Of a stretch of 33,058 nucleotides of DNA, positions 23,852 to 32,210 are shown one piece after another (positions within the stretch are counted from its first letter, which is position 1; every line of letters begins with the position of its first letter). The notes beneath the pieces were generated by a model. The model was given only the letters and a program-made list of their open reading frames with translations. It made no database searches and was not told the DNA's origin. Both the position numbers and the translations under genes were made by a program. Source of the DNA: Aquificaceae bacterium (GTDB taxonomy: Bacteria; Aquificota; Aquificia; Aquificales; Aquificaceae); contig WFYI01000012.1 in assembly GCA_015490155.1 (NCBI GenBank), positions 1 to 33,058 on the forward strand, in the 5' to 3' direction.

Positions 23852-23945
23852 ATCTTATACCCCGACACCGCTTTTGTAAAGTAAGAATTTGGGAAACAAA
23901 CTCACTCGGATATGTGTAAAACTTTAATCAGGGAGGTGTTTTGCC

Positions 23946-24935
23946 ATGGCAGTTTTAATCGTGTTCACACTTATGTTGGTAGGCATCACGCTTTCTCAAG
24001 TTGTAAGGGAAGAAATCGTGTTCCTAAACGAAGATGGTAAAAGTTCCATAGTATACAGCTCTACCCGTTCAGGATTTAGCAGTTACAACGTTTGGTTTTT
24101 AAGAGATGACATTAAAAAGCCCGAAGACCACCTGAGAGACTACCTTTACGTTTATCCCGAGAGGTACGATTGGAACACGAAAGACGAAAGATACGACATC
24201 TTAATGTTCCCGGAGGGGAGTTACGCTTTCCTAAAGTATCAAAAGCTCGCCAACCTTGAGATTAGAGACGATGGTGTATTCGTTTATAGAAACTGGGACG
24301 GAAAAACTAAAACTCCGGAGGGACATTACGGATATTGGAACTCGCCCTCTAACTATACGAGATTTGCTTACGTATGGGTTTTTCCAAAAAACTTCGAGAT
24401 AGTGTCTTACGAAAGCAATAGAAAGGGAAAGTGGGTTATAAGACACAATACTCTCGCGTACTACGGGAGCAACGTGAACGACCTGGTTTTCACCATAAGG
24501 TACAAGCCCGTTACGGCGGACATATACGCAAAGCTCAAACAATCAGGAGCAAAGGTAAAGGTCGCAGATGAAGGGGTAAAGGTAGAGCTTCAATCGAGAC
24601 TCCTTTTCCCCACGGGAAGTAGTGAGCTGTCCGATGAGGGCAAAAAAGTTCTCAGACGGATTGTTAAGTCCTTAGAAGATAGGGAGCTAAAGTTGATAAT
24701 TGAGGGACATACGGACAACAAGCCCTTACGGGGTAAACTAAAGGAAAAATACGGAAGCAACTGGGGGCTTTCCGCTGCGCGGGCGCTTGCAGTTATAGAG
24801 TACATGAGGAGCATAGGAGTTCCGGAAGACAGGTTGGAGCTTAGAGCTTACGGGGATACAAAGCCCATAGCGACAAACGACACAGAGGAAGGAAGAGCCA
24901 AAAATAGGAGAATTGAGGTTTTGATACTCAAATGA
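23946..24935 (+). CDS. OmpA-family envelope protein
   Basis: Secreted protein with a C-terminal peptidoglycan-binding domain. 329 residues: signal peptide (about 1-19), an aromatic-rich N-terminal domain (about 20-200) with many Tyr/Trp, including YVWVFPKNFEIVSYESN and NDLVFTIRYKP, a block shared by a group of OmpA proteins, and an OmpA domain (about 215-329). IIEGHTDNKPL and LSAARALAV hold both wall-binding residues (Asp and Arg). No barrel is seen, so it is probably periplasmic. GGGAGGT at 23931-23937 is a strong ribosome site. Its stop overlaps tlyA as ATGA. Confidence 0.9.
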   Translation: MAVLIVFTLMLVGITLSQVVREEIVFLNEDGKSSIVYSSTRSGFSSYNVWFLRDDIKKPEDHLRDYLYVYPERYDWNTKDERYDILMFPEGSYAFLKYQKLANLEIRDDGVFVYRNWDGKTKTPEGHYGYWNSPSNYTRFAYVWVFPKNFEIVSYESNRKGKWVIRHNTLAYYGSNVNDLVFTIRYKPVTADIYAKLKQSGAKVKVADEGVKVELQSRLLFPTGSSELSDEGKKVLRRIVKSLEDRELKLIIEGHTDNKPLRGKLKEKYGSNWGLSAARALAVIEYMRSIGVPEDRLELRAYGDTKPIATNDTEEGRAKNRRIEVLILK

Positions 24936-25663
24936 GCAAAGGGGTCAGGCTCGATAAGTTCCTTTGCGATAGGGGAATCGTACAGTCTCGGGAGAAGGCA
25001 CAGGCGTTAATCATGGCGGGTCAGGTTATAGTAAACGGTAGGGTAGTTGATAAAGCTGGGTTCAGGGTGAGCGAGGAGGACAAGGTAGAGGTAACGGAGC
25101 TTCCCCGCTTCGTCTCAAGGGCAGGGTACAAGCTTGAAGGAGCTATCAAGGAGTTCGGTATAGATGTAGGGGGAAAGCTCTGCTTAGACGTGGGGTCTTC
25201 TACAGGCGGTTTTACCGACTGCTTACTTCAGTACGGGGCAGAAAGAGTATACGCGGTGGACGTGGGAAAGGCTCAGATGGACTACAAGCTCAGGCAAGAT
25301 AAAAGGGTAATACTTTGGGAAGAAACCGACGCCAGAAGTCTCTCGGAGGAGCATATAAAGGAAAAGGTGGATTTAATCACGGTGGACGTTTCCTTTATCT
25401 CGGCTACAAAAGTTCTTCCCAACGTGGTTAGATTTCTGAAAGCTAAGGGCGAGCTTTTAATCCTAATAAAACCCCAGTTCGAGCTATGCCCTAAAAAGGT
25501 TAGAAAGGGAATAGTCAGGGAAGAGGTGTTTAAGAAGGAAGCCGTCGATAAGGTGGTCTCATTTGTGAAGGAGTTGGGATTTGAGGTAAAGGGGGTTATA
25601 AAAGCCTTTCCCAGAGGAGCTAAAGGAAATGAAGAATTTATGTGCTACGCTACTTTAAAATAA
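24932..25663 (+). CDS. tlyA: TlyA-family 16S/23S rRNA 2'-O-methyltransferase
   Basis: Ribose methyltransferase of the TlyA ('hemolysin A') family, which methylates rRNA and affects capreomycin sensitivity. 243 residues: an S4 RNA-binding domain (about 6-65) with VRLDKFLCDRGIVQSREKAQ, then an FtsJ-like methyltransferase domain with LCLDVGSSTGGFTDCLL, VDLITVDVSFIS, LLILIKPQFE and NEEFMCYATL. Overlaps the upstream OmpA gene by 4 bases; cstA follows after 9 bases. Confidence 0.94.
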   Translation: MSKGVRLDKFLCDRGIVQSREKAQALIMAGQVIVNGRVVDKAGFRVSEEDKVEVTELPRFVSRAGYKLEGAIKEFGIDVGGKLCLDVGSSTGGFTDCLLQYGAERVYAVDVGKAQMDYKLRQDKRVILWEETDARSLSEEHIKEKVDLITVDVSFISATKVLPNVVRFLKAKGELLILIKPQFELCPKKVRKGIVREEVFKKEAVDKVVSFVKELGFEVKGVIKAFPRGAKGNEEFMCYATLK

Positions 25664-25672
25664 GAGTTTACT

Positions 25673-27349
25673 ATGAGTGCCTTTTGGCTCGTGGTTTTCG
25701 CTTTTGGCATGTACCTCTTAGGTTACATCTTTTACTCGAGGTACATATCGGAAAAGGTCTTTGGAATAGATGAGAAAAGGGAAACCCCTGCAAGAGAGTT
25801 AGAGGACGGTATAGACTACGTTCCCACGAACAAGTGGATACTTCTCGGACACCACTTTACCTCAATAACAGGTGCGGGACCTATAGTTGGACCGGCGATA
25901 GCGGTTATATGGGGCTGGCTTCCGGCTCTGCTTTGGGTGGTTCTGGGCGCAGTCTTCATAGGGGCTGTTCACGATTTCGGTGCGCTCTTTACCTCTATCA
26001 GGAACAAGGGAAAGTCCATAGGAACAATCTTGGGAGATTATGTGGGTGAGAGGGTAAGAATTTTATTTCTCCTACTGATACTCGCCCTTGCAATACTTGT
26101 AAACGCGGTATTTGCCTATGTAATAGCAAAGCTGTTCACAGCCTACCCATCGAGCGTAATCCCGGCATGGGGAGTGATACCCCTCGCTGTGATATTCGGT
26201 TATCTGGTTTACAGAAGAAGCGCAAACTTTGTTCTTCTAACCGTCGTTGCCCTCGTAATTCTATACGCCCTAATAGGTGTGGGTAAGTTCGTTCCCGTGG
26301 ATATAAGTCCGGTAGCTCAGCTTTTTGGAACGTCTCCAATAATGTTGTGGATAGTTCTCCTTTTCGTTTACACCTTCTTCGCCTCATCACTGCCCGTGTG
26401 GTTACTCCTGCAACCGAGAGACTTTCTTAATGGCATACAGCTCATAGTTATACTCGCTTCCCTCTACATAGGTGTTCTCGTACTTCAGCCTAACATCGTA
26501 GCCCCCGTGCTAAACACTTCCCCTGTTGGCGCACCGCCGATGTTTCCCTTCCTGTTTATCACCATAGCCTGCGGAGCCTTGAGCGGCTTTCATGCCCTTG
26601 TGTCCTCGGGAACTACATCTAAACAGCTTGCAAGTGAAAGGGACGCCAGAACGGTGGGATACCTCGGCTTTCTGGGAGAAAGCTCCTTGGCAGTTGCGGT
26701 GATAATAGCCTGCGTCGCCGGTATAGCTCTCTTCGATGCAGGAAAGTTTCAGCAGGTATACGCCTCGTGGCCAGAGGCTAAAAAGGGCGCCCTTTTGGCG
26801 GTTGTCGAAGGAGGAAGCAACCTTATAACCGCCCTCGGTATATCCAAGGAGTTCGGTATAACGATGATATCAACTATGATAGTTCTCTTCTCAGCCACCA
26901 CTATGGACACGAGTGTCAGAATTCAAAGGTACATACTCAACGAACTCGGCGCGTCCTACAACCTTAGCTTTTTGAAAAATAAGTGGAGCGCCTCGGCTGT
27001 GGCTGTTATAACCTCTATGGCTCTGGTGCTGTCTAAGGAGGGCGGTAAAGGTGGTATGATTTTCTGGCCAGTTTTCGGAGCCGCAAACCAAATTCTCGCC
27101 GGGCTTGCTCTTCTCGTCACGATAGTTTATCTCAGAAGTGTAAACAAGCCTACCAAACCCTTTACCATACCCTTGATAGGAGTTCTCGTTATAACCTCAA
27201 CGGCGATGTTTATAAACCTCCTTAACAACATCCAGAGGGGAGATTACCTTCTTGCTTCTGTAAGCGGTATAATCCTCCTGCTTGAGGTTCTGATAATCTT
27301 TGAATCCGTCAAAGCCCTTGCAAGGGGGTCCGTAGAGGCAGGCACATGA
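25673..27349 (+). CDS. cstA: CstA-family transporter (peptide/pyruvate)
   Basis: Polytopic inner-membrane protein of the carbon starvation A family, 558 residues with about 14-16 hydrophobic segments. Signature blocks: [54 protein letters not shown] and [17 protein letters not shown]. coli CstA and YjiY (BtsT) are about 700 residues, so this belongs to the shorter form. Family members carry peptides or pyruvate; substrate here is unknown. Its end overlaps the next gene by 4 bases (ATGA), indicating a coupled small partner. Confidence 0.93.
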   Translation: MSAFWLVVFAFGMYLLGYIFYSRYISEKVFGIDEKRETPARELEDGIDYVPTNKWILLGHHFTSITGAGPIVGPAIAVIWGWLPALLWVVLGAVFIGAVHDFGALFTSIRNKGKSIGTILGDYVGERVRILFLLLILALAILVNAVFAYVIAKLFTAYPSSVIPAWGVIPLAVIFGYLVYRRSANFVLLTVVALVILYALIGVGKFVPVDISPVAQLFGTSPIMLWIVLLFVYTFFASSLPVWLLLQPRDFLNGIQLIVILASLYIGVLVLQPNIVAPVLNTSPVGAPPMFPFLFITIACGALSGFHALVSSGTTSKQLASERDARTVGYLGFLGESSLAVAVIIACVAGIALFDAGKFQQVYASWPEAKKGALLAVVEGGSNLITALGISKEFGITMISTMIVLFSATTMDTSVRIQRYILNELGASYNLSFLKNKWSASAVAVITSMALVLSKEGGKGGMIFWPVFGAANQILAGLALLVTIVYLRSVNKPTKPFTIPLIGVLVITSTAMFINLLNNIQRGDYLLASVSGIILLLEVLIIFESVKALARGSVEAGT

Positions 27350-27588
27350 AACTTTCGGAATTTCTTGAGGAGATATACAGGCTAAAGTTCGGACAGGGTT
27401 TTCTAAAGGAGTCAAAAAACTTAGAAGACGTTTTTATGCTCTTCCTATTCTCCGATTACTTTGGTATTCCCAATCCCATGAAGTTTTACATACTCGAAGC
27501 CTATCCCTACATAATAGAAGACTTCCACAAATGGCATAAAAGGGTGGGTTTCGATAACTCTCCCCTCGATTGGATAAAATGCTGTTAA
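27346..27588 (+). CDS. Small Cys-Cys-tailed protein coupled to cstA
   Basis: 80 residues, soluble and acidic/aromatic, ending in IKCC. It starts inside the cstA stop (ATGA). Its size, its place after cstA and the terminal Cys-Cys recall a family of small cstA-linked proteins that NCBIfam, from memory, calls 'cory-CC-star'; I cannot verify membership. The two Cys could bind metal or be a redox pair. No function is established. Confidence 0.75.
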   Translation: MKLSEFLEEIYRLKFGQGFLKESKNLEDVFMLFLFSDYFGIPNPMKFYILEAYPYIIEDFHKWHKRVGFDNSPLDWIKCC

Positions 27589-27622
27589 GTTAGTATATTA
27601 TTAAGGTAAGGAGGTTTATGGA

Positions 27623-27802
27623 ATGCATTTCCCTATGCCATGGCAGTTGATTTTAATACTCCTGATAGTACTTCTGCTGTTCGGAGCTTCCAGATTGCCG
27701 GAAATGGGTAAGTCCCTCGGAGCGGGCATAAGGAACTTTAAGAAGGGGCTTTCCGGCGAAGAGGAAGAAGGTAAAGACATCAAAAAGGCGGAGGATAAGT
27801 AA
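27623..27802 (+). CDS. tatA: Twin-arginine translocase TatA, copy 1
   Basis: Pore-forming subunit of the Tat export system for folded proteins. 59 residues: [20 protein letters not shown] membrane segment (about 6-20), then [20 protein letters not shown], the TatA hinge and amphipathic helix, and an acidic/Lys tail. AAGGAGGT (27608-27615) sits 7 bases before ATG at 27623; the other ATG at 27618 is in another frame and is only 2 bases from it. The stop TAA shares its last base with the next ATG (TAATG). Confidence 0.94.
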   Translation: MHFPMPWQLILILLIVLLLFGASRLPEMGKSLGAGIRNFKKGLSGEEEEGKDIKKAEDK

Positions 27803-28044
27803 TGCTTCCAGGAGGAATATCCGTTCCAGAGCTTTTAATAATCTTAGCCATAGTGATGCTTCTCTTTGGTGCTTCTAAACTCCCGGAGACCGGGAAGGCT
27901 CTGGGAGCAGGTATAAGGAACTTTAAAAAAGCTCTATCAGGTGATATAGAGGAGGAAGAGGTTAAAGAGGTAAAGGCAAAGGAAGTTAAAGAGGATACGG
28001 AAAAGAAAACCGCCGAGAAAGAAAAAGAAAAGGTAGAGACCTAA
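27802..28044 (+). CDS. tatA: Twin-arginine translocase TatA, copy 2
   Basis: 80 residues. Membrane segment [17 protein letters not shown] followed by [20 protein letters not shown] and a long charged Glu/Lys tail. The [13 protein letters not shown] block and the 15 bases encoding IRNFK closely match copy 1, suggesting a tandem duplication. Translation is probably coupled through the TAATG junction because no separate ribosome site is visible. TatB and TatC are not in the window. The end overlaps rsmI by 4 bases (convergent). Confidence 0.94.
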   Translation: MLPGGISVPELLIILAIVMLLFGASKLPETGKALGAGIRNFKKALSGDIEEEEVKEVKAKEVKEDTEKKTAEKEKEKVET

Positions 28045-28706
28045 GCTCTAAAAACCAAGACCACCTCACCCTTGAGGGTTTCCCTCTCCTTTATCTCTTC
28101 CATGACCTTCTTTAGTTTTCCCCTTATGTATTCCTCGTGGAGCTTGGTAAGCTCCCGAGCCACGCAAACGTCCACGTTTCCGAAAACCTCGTGAATAAGT
28201 ATGAGGGTTCTGTAAAGCCTTTTGGGAGATTCGTAAACCACAAACGTGGTATCTTCACAGCTTTTCAATCGCTCAAAATAACCCTTCGTTCCCTTTTTCG
28301 GAGGGAAGCCCAAGAATATAAACCTGTCCGTTGGCAGTCCTGAACCTATCAGGGCTGTGGTCATCGCAGTTGCTCCCGGCAGAACCTCTACGCTTATTCC
28401 TTCCTCCAAACACCTTCTAACGAGCCTAAATCCAGGGTCGGATATACCGGGCGTACCGGCGTCGGAAACCAGAGCCACGTCCTCGTACTCGAGAAGTCCT
28501 ATCAGCTTGGGTATCTGGGTATCCTCCTTGGGCTGATAGTAAGATATCAACTTCTTTCCCTCAATCTTGTAATGGTTCAGCAGAATTTTAGTCCGCCTCG
28601 TATCTTCACAAGCTATAAACTTTACCTTTTCCAGAACCTCCAAGGCTCTAAGGGTGATGTCCTTTAGATTTCCGATAGGGGTTGGGACAACGTAGAGCTT
28701 AGCCAT
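28041..28706 (-). CDS. rsmI: 16S rRNA (cytidine-1402-2'-O)-methyltransferase
   Basis: Methylates the ribose of C1402 in the decoding centre of 16S rRNA, using SAM. 221 residues: [19 protein letters not shown] (4-22), [27 protein letters not shown] and [12 protein letters not shown] are the diagnostic blocks of the tetrapyrrole-methylase-like fold. It lacks the C-terminal extension of the 286-residue E. coli enzyme. ATG overlaps the stop of the tautomerase gene by one base. Confidence 0.95.
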   Translation of the reverse strand: MAKLYVVPTPIGNLKDITLRALEVLEKVKFIACEDTRRTKILLNHYKIEGKKLISYYQPKEDTQIPKLIGLLEYEDVALVSDAGTPGISDPGFRLVRRCLEEGISVEVLPGATAMTTALIGSGLPTDRFIFLGFPPKKGTKGYFERLKSCEDTTFVVYESPKRLYRTLILIHEVFGNVDVCVARELTKLHEEYIRGKLKKVMEEIKERETLKGEVVLVFRA

Positions 28707-28891
28707 TACTTGTCCGAAAGCAGTTTTCCTCCCTTGCCCCAGTTGTCCCTGTCCACTTCCTCTATTACCACATAAGTCGCAGAGGGAGGTTTATCCGCTA
28801 CCTCTTCGAGGAGCTTTGTAATTCCCTCTACGAGCCTCTGTTTCTGCTCCTTACTAAGCTTCCCTGCAACTTTGACGTTTACGTAAGGCAT
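28706..28891 (-). CDS. 4-oxalocrotonate tautomerase family protein
   Basis: 61-residue small tautomerase starting MPYVNVKVAGKLSKEQKQ. The catalytic Pro is the second codon, exposed after removal of Met. Size and the KPPSATYVVIEEV block fit 4-OT proteins. No aromatic-degradation genes are near, so the natural substrate is unclear. Its TAA joins the rsmI start as TAATG. Confidence 0.9.
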   Translation of the reverse strand: MPYVNVKVAGKLSKEQKQRLVEGITKLLEEVADKPPSATYVVIEEVDRDNWGKGGKLLSDK

Positions 28892-28927
28892 GTTTACTAT
28901 GGTAGCACACCTGAGAATGCATATGGA

Positions 28928-29182
28928 TTAATCACCCTTTTTCTCTTCATTTGAAAACTCTTCAAGCTCAGCCCACCACTTCTTTAAGTAATACCAGACC
29001 ACGTAAAGCATAAGGAAGATTACAAAAAAGAAGGGAACGATGATTACATCTCTTCCGAAAACGAAAACCATAAGCAGAACCGCACCCACAAAACCAAGGG
29101 CGTAAAAGAGGAACATCAAGCCCCTAATTCCGAAGATAAATAGAATTCCGAGCAGAACAATCAGAAACAGAGCTAAGTCCAT
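28928..29182 (-). CDS. Small membrane protein of unknown function
   Basis: 84 residues, not recognised. Three hydrophobic segments (about 2-22, 24-43 and 46-66) are followed by a Trp/Tyr-rich juxtamembrane strip and an acidic cytoplasmic tail (EELEEFSNEEKKGD, residues 71-84). It is in a minus-strand gene run, separated by 36 and 30 bases from its neighbours. Confidence 0.7.
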   Translation of the reverse strand: MDLALFLIVLLGILFIFGIRGLMFLFYALGFVGAVLLMVFVFGRDVIIVPFFFVIFLMLYVVWYYLKKWWAELEEFSNEEKKGD

Positions 29183-29212
29183 GGGATAAATATTAGCACT
29201 TTATCGGAGCAG

Positions 29213-29668
29213 CTAACACTTGCCCATAGCCCTTCGGAACATCTTCTTCATCCTCTCGTAGTGTAGTCCCTTCCAGAGAAGCGTATCGCATTCGGGACAG
29301 TAGGTAAAGTCGTAGGCACTTGCGTAAACCTTGGGCGGTATCTTGCCTTTAAACTTCTCTTTGCTCACCTTCAAGAGTTTTCCTCCGCATCGGGGACATA
29401 GGTTCAGTTTAAGCTCCCTATCAAGCCCGAACTTCTTAACTACCATGCAGAGTTGAAGCTCCCAGTCATGCCTCGGGACTACAAGGTATCTCAGACCCAT
29501 CTTTCTGAGCGTATTTTCCCACCTCGTAGAGGTAGTTATAAATATCCTATCCTGATTGCCTGCAAGCACCGACACGCTGACAGCTGTATTCAGCACCTTT
29601 ACATCGTATCCCAAAAACCTGAGCCACTTTGCCAGCTTGGAGAGGTTGTTCTCAAGGAGGAACTTCAC
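29213..29668 (-). CDS. Mut7-C-like (PIN-like) protein with zinc ribbon, degenerate active site
   Basis: 151 residues. LAKWLRFLGYDV (12-23) and a C-terminal ribbon (Cys91/Cys94 and Cys124/Cys127 in CPRC...CPEC) identify the Mut7-C RNase-type family. The family's acidic residues look altered: the usual first Asp (VDGMLGRLARWLR-like) is Glu6-Asn7, the central Asp-Glu cluster is absent (NTAVSVSVLAG), and the usual T-R-D-R is TSTR (46-49). So it may bind RNA without cutting it. Starts inside the end of cdsA (ATGA). Confidence 0.75.
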   Translation of the reverse strand: MKFLLENNLSKLAKWLRFLGYDVKVLNTAVSVSVLAGNQDRIFITTSTRWENTLRKMGLRYLVVPRHDWELQLCMVVKKFGLDRELKLNLCPRCGGKLLKVSKEKFKGKIPPKVYASAYDFTYCPECDTLLWKGLHYERMKKMFRRAMGKC

Positions 29669-30387
29669 CGCACGGCTCTTTCCAGTATCAACAGGTAAAC
29701 GGGCGCGGAAAATATAAGCGAGTCAAACCTGTCCGTGAAACCCCCGTGTTCTCCCAAGGTATCTGCAAAATCCTTTATACCCACCTGCCGTTTTACAAAG
29801 CTCTTGAAGTAGTCCCCTATTGCACCGAACAGCAGGATATTAAATACTGTAAAGAGGCTCAGGAGAAAGCCCCAGCCCGAAAGCATCCAGAAAATCAAGA
29901 AGCTCACCACGAAAGCTCCCAGATAACCCTCCAGAGTCTTCTTAGGCGATATTTTTGGAAAAACCGACGTCCTGCCGAACCTCCTGCCGATGTAGTAAGC
30001 GGATACATCTATAGCCCAAACGGTAAGTACGAGAAGAAGTATGTACTTAAAGCCGTAGGCTTTGATGTCTATAAGAAAAGCGGGGAACAGCCCTGCGTAA
30101 ACGAGCGTGAGAAAAGAGAATGAAAACCCCTGCAAGCTCCAGCTTTTATAACCGTAAGCTAAGGATAAAATCCCTACTACAGGGAGAGTTAGGGGCTTCA
30201 AGGAGACATAAATCAGTGGGATTAGAAAGGCAAAGTAGGAAACCTCTTTCACCTGCAGGGCAGTTGAGACCTCCTTAGCTATCAGGAAAGACAGAACCGC
30301 TATCACGAAAATGAAAGCCTCTACGGGCAGAATTAGGGCAAGGAGCGTTAGTATTCCTACGAAAATACCTACGTTTTCCCTACTCAT
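29665..30387 (-). CDS. cdsA: Phosphatidate cytidylyltransferase (CDP-DAG synthase)
   Basis: Makes CDP-diacylglycerol from phosphatidate and CTP, the branch point of phospholipid synthesis. 240 residues with about seven membrane segments. The C-terminal signature SFVKRQVGIKDF followed by LGEHGGFTDRFDSLIFSAP matches the CdsA pattern (K-R...K-D...G-G-x-x-D-R-x-D); DVSAYYIGRRFGRTSV is another family block. It overlaps uppS by 8 bases; uppS-cdsA is a common gene pair. Confidence 0.94.
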   Translation of the reverse strand: MSRENVGIFVGILTLLALILPVEAFIFVIAVLSFLIAKEVSTALQVKEVSYFAFLIPLIYVSLKPLTLPVVGILSLAYGYKSWSLQGFSFSFLTLVYAGLFPAFLIDIKAYGFKYILLLVLTVWAIDVSAYYIGRRFGRTSVFPKISPKKTLEGYLGAFVVSFLIFWMLSGWGFLLSLFTVFNILLFGAIGDYFKSFVKRQVGIKDFADTLGEHGGFTDRFDSLIFSAPVYLLILERAVR

Positions 30388-31078
30388 TCAGTATTCCGCC
30401 GAACTTTCTTTCCCTTGAGGAGTAATCCCTCAGGGCGTTAGTAAACTCCTCCTCTCTGAAGTCTGGCCAGAGGGTTTCAGTAAAGTAAAGCTCCGTGTAA
30501 GCCAGGTTCCAAAGTAGAAAGTTTGAAATTCTCCTCTCACCCGCGGTTCTTATCAAAAGGTCTGGGTCTGGACAGGAAGCGAGGTCAAGGTAAGCGGAGA
30601 AGTCTTCCTCTTTAAGCTTCTTCTTCCCCTCGGTGAGGGCTTTGTTAACAGCCCTAACTATGTCGTCCCTTCCGCCGTAATCAACCGCAAGGTTAAGAAC
30701 CAGCCTATTAAATTTATCACTCTCCGCCTCTATAGTTTCCATGAGTTTGACCAAGCTTTGCGGAAGTCTATCCCTCCTGCCTATAAACCTTAACCTAACC
30801 TCCAGCTCGTAGAGTTCCTCCTTTTTTTCCTTAAGGTATCCCTCAAGTAGCTCAAAGAGGGCGTTAATTTCCTCGCGAGGTCTCTTCCAATTCTCGGTGG
30901 AGAAAGCAAAAAGCGTAAGGTACTTTATACCCAGCTCCCTTGAGAGCCTCACCACGCTCTCGGCGGACTTGACCCCTTCGTAATGCCCTGCCACACGCGG
31001 TAAGTTGCGAGCCCTAGCCCACCGGCCGTTTCCGTCCATGATAATAGCCACGTGGCTGGGCAGTTTTAAGTCCATCAC
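30380..31078 (-). CDS. uppS: Undecaprenyl (isoprenyl) diphosphate synthase
   Basis: Cis-prenyltransferase making the C55 lipid carrier for peptidoglycan and LPS. 232 residues: VAIIMDGNGRWARAR (Asp15 is the metal/diphosphate Asp), LFAFSTENWKRP, and RTAGERRISNFLLWNLAYTE (the substrate-binding end). Start may be GTG at 31078 or ATG at 31075; both overlap the upstream stop. Followed by cdsA with 8 bases of overlap. Confidence 0.95.
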   Translation of the reverse strand: MMDLKLPSHVAIIMDGNGRWARARNLPRVAGHYEGVKSAESVVRLSRELGIKYLTLFAFSTENWKRPREEINALFELLEGYLKEKKEELYELEVRLRFIGRRDRLPQSLVKLMETIEAESDKFNRLVLNLAVDYGGRDDIVRAVNKALTEGKKKLKEEDFSAYLDLASCPDPDLLIRTAGERRISNFLLWNLAYTELYFTETLWPDFREEEFTNALRDYSSRERKFGGILNE

Positions 31079-31860
31079 TCTCCGCGAAGCTCCTTTATCT
31101 TAAAGGCTTCTTCAGACATGGGATACTTTTCTACGAGCGCATCGTAGTACCTTTTGGCTTCTTCGTAATTTCCCCTCTCCTCGTAAATCCTTGCGAGCAT
31201 AAGGTAGGCGCTGGGAGCTTTGTTGCAGTCGGGCAACCTTTTAGCCTCGCACTTCTTTATAAGGCTTTTATAAACCGCCTCCGCCTTCTCCAAGTCTCCG
31301 AGTTCGTGGAATATCTTTCCCACCCAGAAGTAAGCGTTGTCGGTGTACTTATTGGGCTTGTAGTTCTTTATAAAGCTCAAAAACCTGTCCCTTGCCTCGT
31401 AAAGCCTTTTAAGTGTGTAAAGCTCGTGGGCTTTTCTGTAAGCCTCTTCAAAGTTATGCATGTCCATGGGTTCCGTAGCTACCTGTTCCTGAGAAGTTTC
31501 TTTTTTATCAACTACCTCCGCCTTCGGCTTCGGTTTTTCTACAACCTCTTTCTCATGATGTTCCTTATCTCTATCCCTTTCTCCCACCACCTCTAGGACT
31601 CCCCCTTCACTCATCTTTTTCAACCTCTCCTGTTCCAGCTTGACATTTTCCATGTCAACCCTTACATCGGATAGTATCTGGGAGAGCTTGTCAATCCTCT
31701 CGTTAGTTTTTACCAACTGCTCCTCAAACTTATCCTGCCTGCTCTCTATGTCCGCGAGCCGGCTCTCGAGTTCTCTTATCTTGCTTCTTTCGGGTTCCTC
31801 CTGTTGAACCGCACAGGAACTCAACAGTAAAACCACCGAAAGGAGTACCGTTTTCCTCAT
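31075..31860 (-). CDS. CpoB/YbgF-like lipoprotein with coiled coil and TPR
   Basis: 261 residues. Lipoprotein signal LLLSSC with Cys16 and Ala at +2 (predicting outer-membrane sorting). A coiled coil (about 25-85), a charged Pro/Lys/Glu linker (90-130), and a C-terminal set of TPR units (about 134-255) with YFWVGKIFHELGDLEKAEAV and YLMLARIYEERGNYEEAKRY follow. This layout fits the CpoB family linked to Tol-Pal and peptidoglycan synthesis, though BamD-like function is possible. No tol or pal gene is adjacent. Overlaps both neighbours by about 4 bases. Confidence 0.83.
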   Translation of the reverse strand: MRKTVLLSVVLLLSSCAVQQEEPERSKIRELESRLADIESRQDKFEEQLVKTNERIDKLSQILSDVRVDMENVKLEQERLKKMSEGGVLEVVGERDRDKEHHEKEVVEKPKPKAEVVDKKETSQEQVATEPMDMHNFEEAYRKAHELYTLKRLYEARDRFLSFIKNYKPNKYTDNAYFWVGKIFHELGDLEKAEAVYKSLIKKCEAKRLPDCNKAPSAYLMLARIYEERGNYEEAKRYYDALVEKYPMSEEAFKIKELRGE

Positions 31861-32162
31861 ACTTTTTCTTCCTCCTTGTAGAAAAAGTATTCCCTGTAGG
31901 GAATCCTGTGCTTAAAGTAATAGAAATAGTATAGCCTATCCCTCTCCCTATCCTTTACCACTCTGAGCATCAAGCCGTAGTTATCGGTGAGCTGTTCCAA
32001 GTATACAAACTCACGATTACTCTTGGAAAAATGCTCAACAACCTCCGGTCTTACCTTCTTACGAACCCTCTCCACAAGTTTGTTAAGCTCAACACTCTTC
32101 CTCAACTCTTCTTCGGAGAAGACCTTTCCCTTTATCTTTTCTATGAACCTTTCATGTATCAA
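31857..32162 (-). CDS. Unknown small charged protein
   Basis: 101 residues, not recognised, rich in Lys, Glu, Arg and Tyr, with no signal peptide or membrane segment; a basic helical N-terminus (1-45) precedes an aromatic C-terminal part (LYYFYYFKHRIPYREYFFY). Start is TTG at 32162, chosen because GGGAGG lies 5 bases upstream and the nearby ATG is in another frame. It heads the eight-gene minus-strand run ending with rsmI and overlaps the lipoprotein gene by 4 bases. Confidence 0.72.
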   Translation of the reverse strand: MIHERFIEKIKGKVFSEEELRKSVELNKLVERVRKKVRPEVVEHFSKSNREFVYLEQLTDNYGLMLRVVKDRERDRLYYFYYFKHRIPYREYFFYKEEEKV

Positions 32163-32210
32163 CTTTCCTCCCTTTCCTCTTTTCCAAGAGTCTTTAGTTT
32201 AAGTTAGTTT

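Noticed and set aside
27618-27650. ATG at 27618 as the start of tatA copy 1
   Set aside because: It is in another frame, reaches a stop after 10 codons, and is only 2 bases from the ribosome site.
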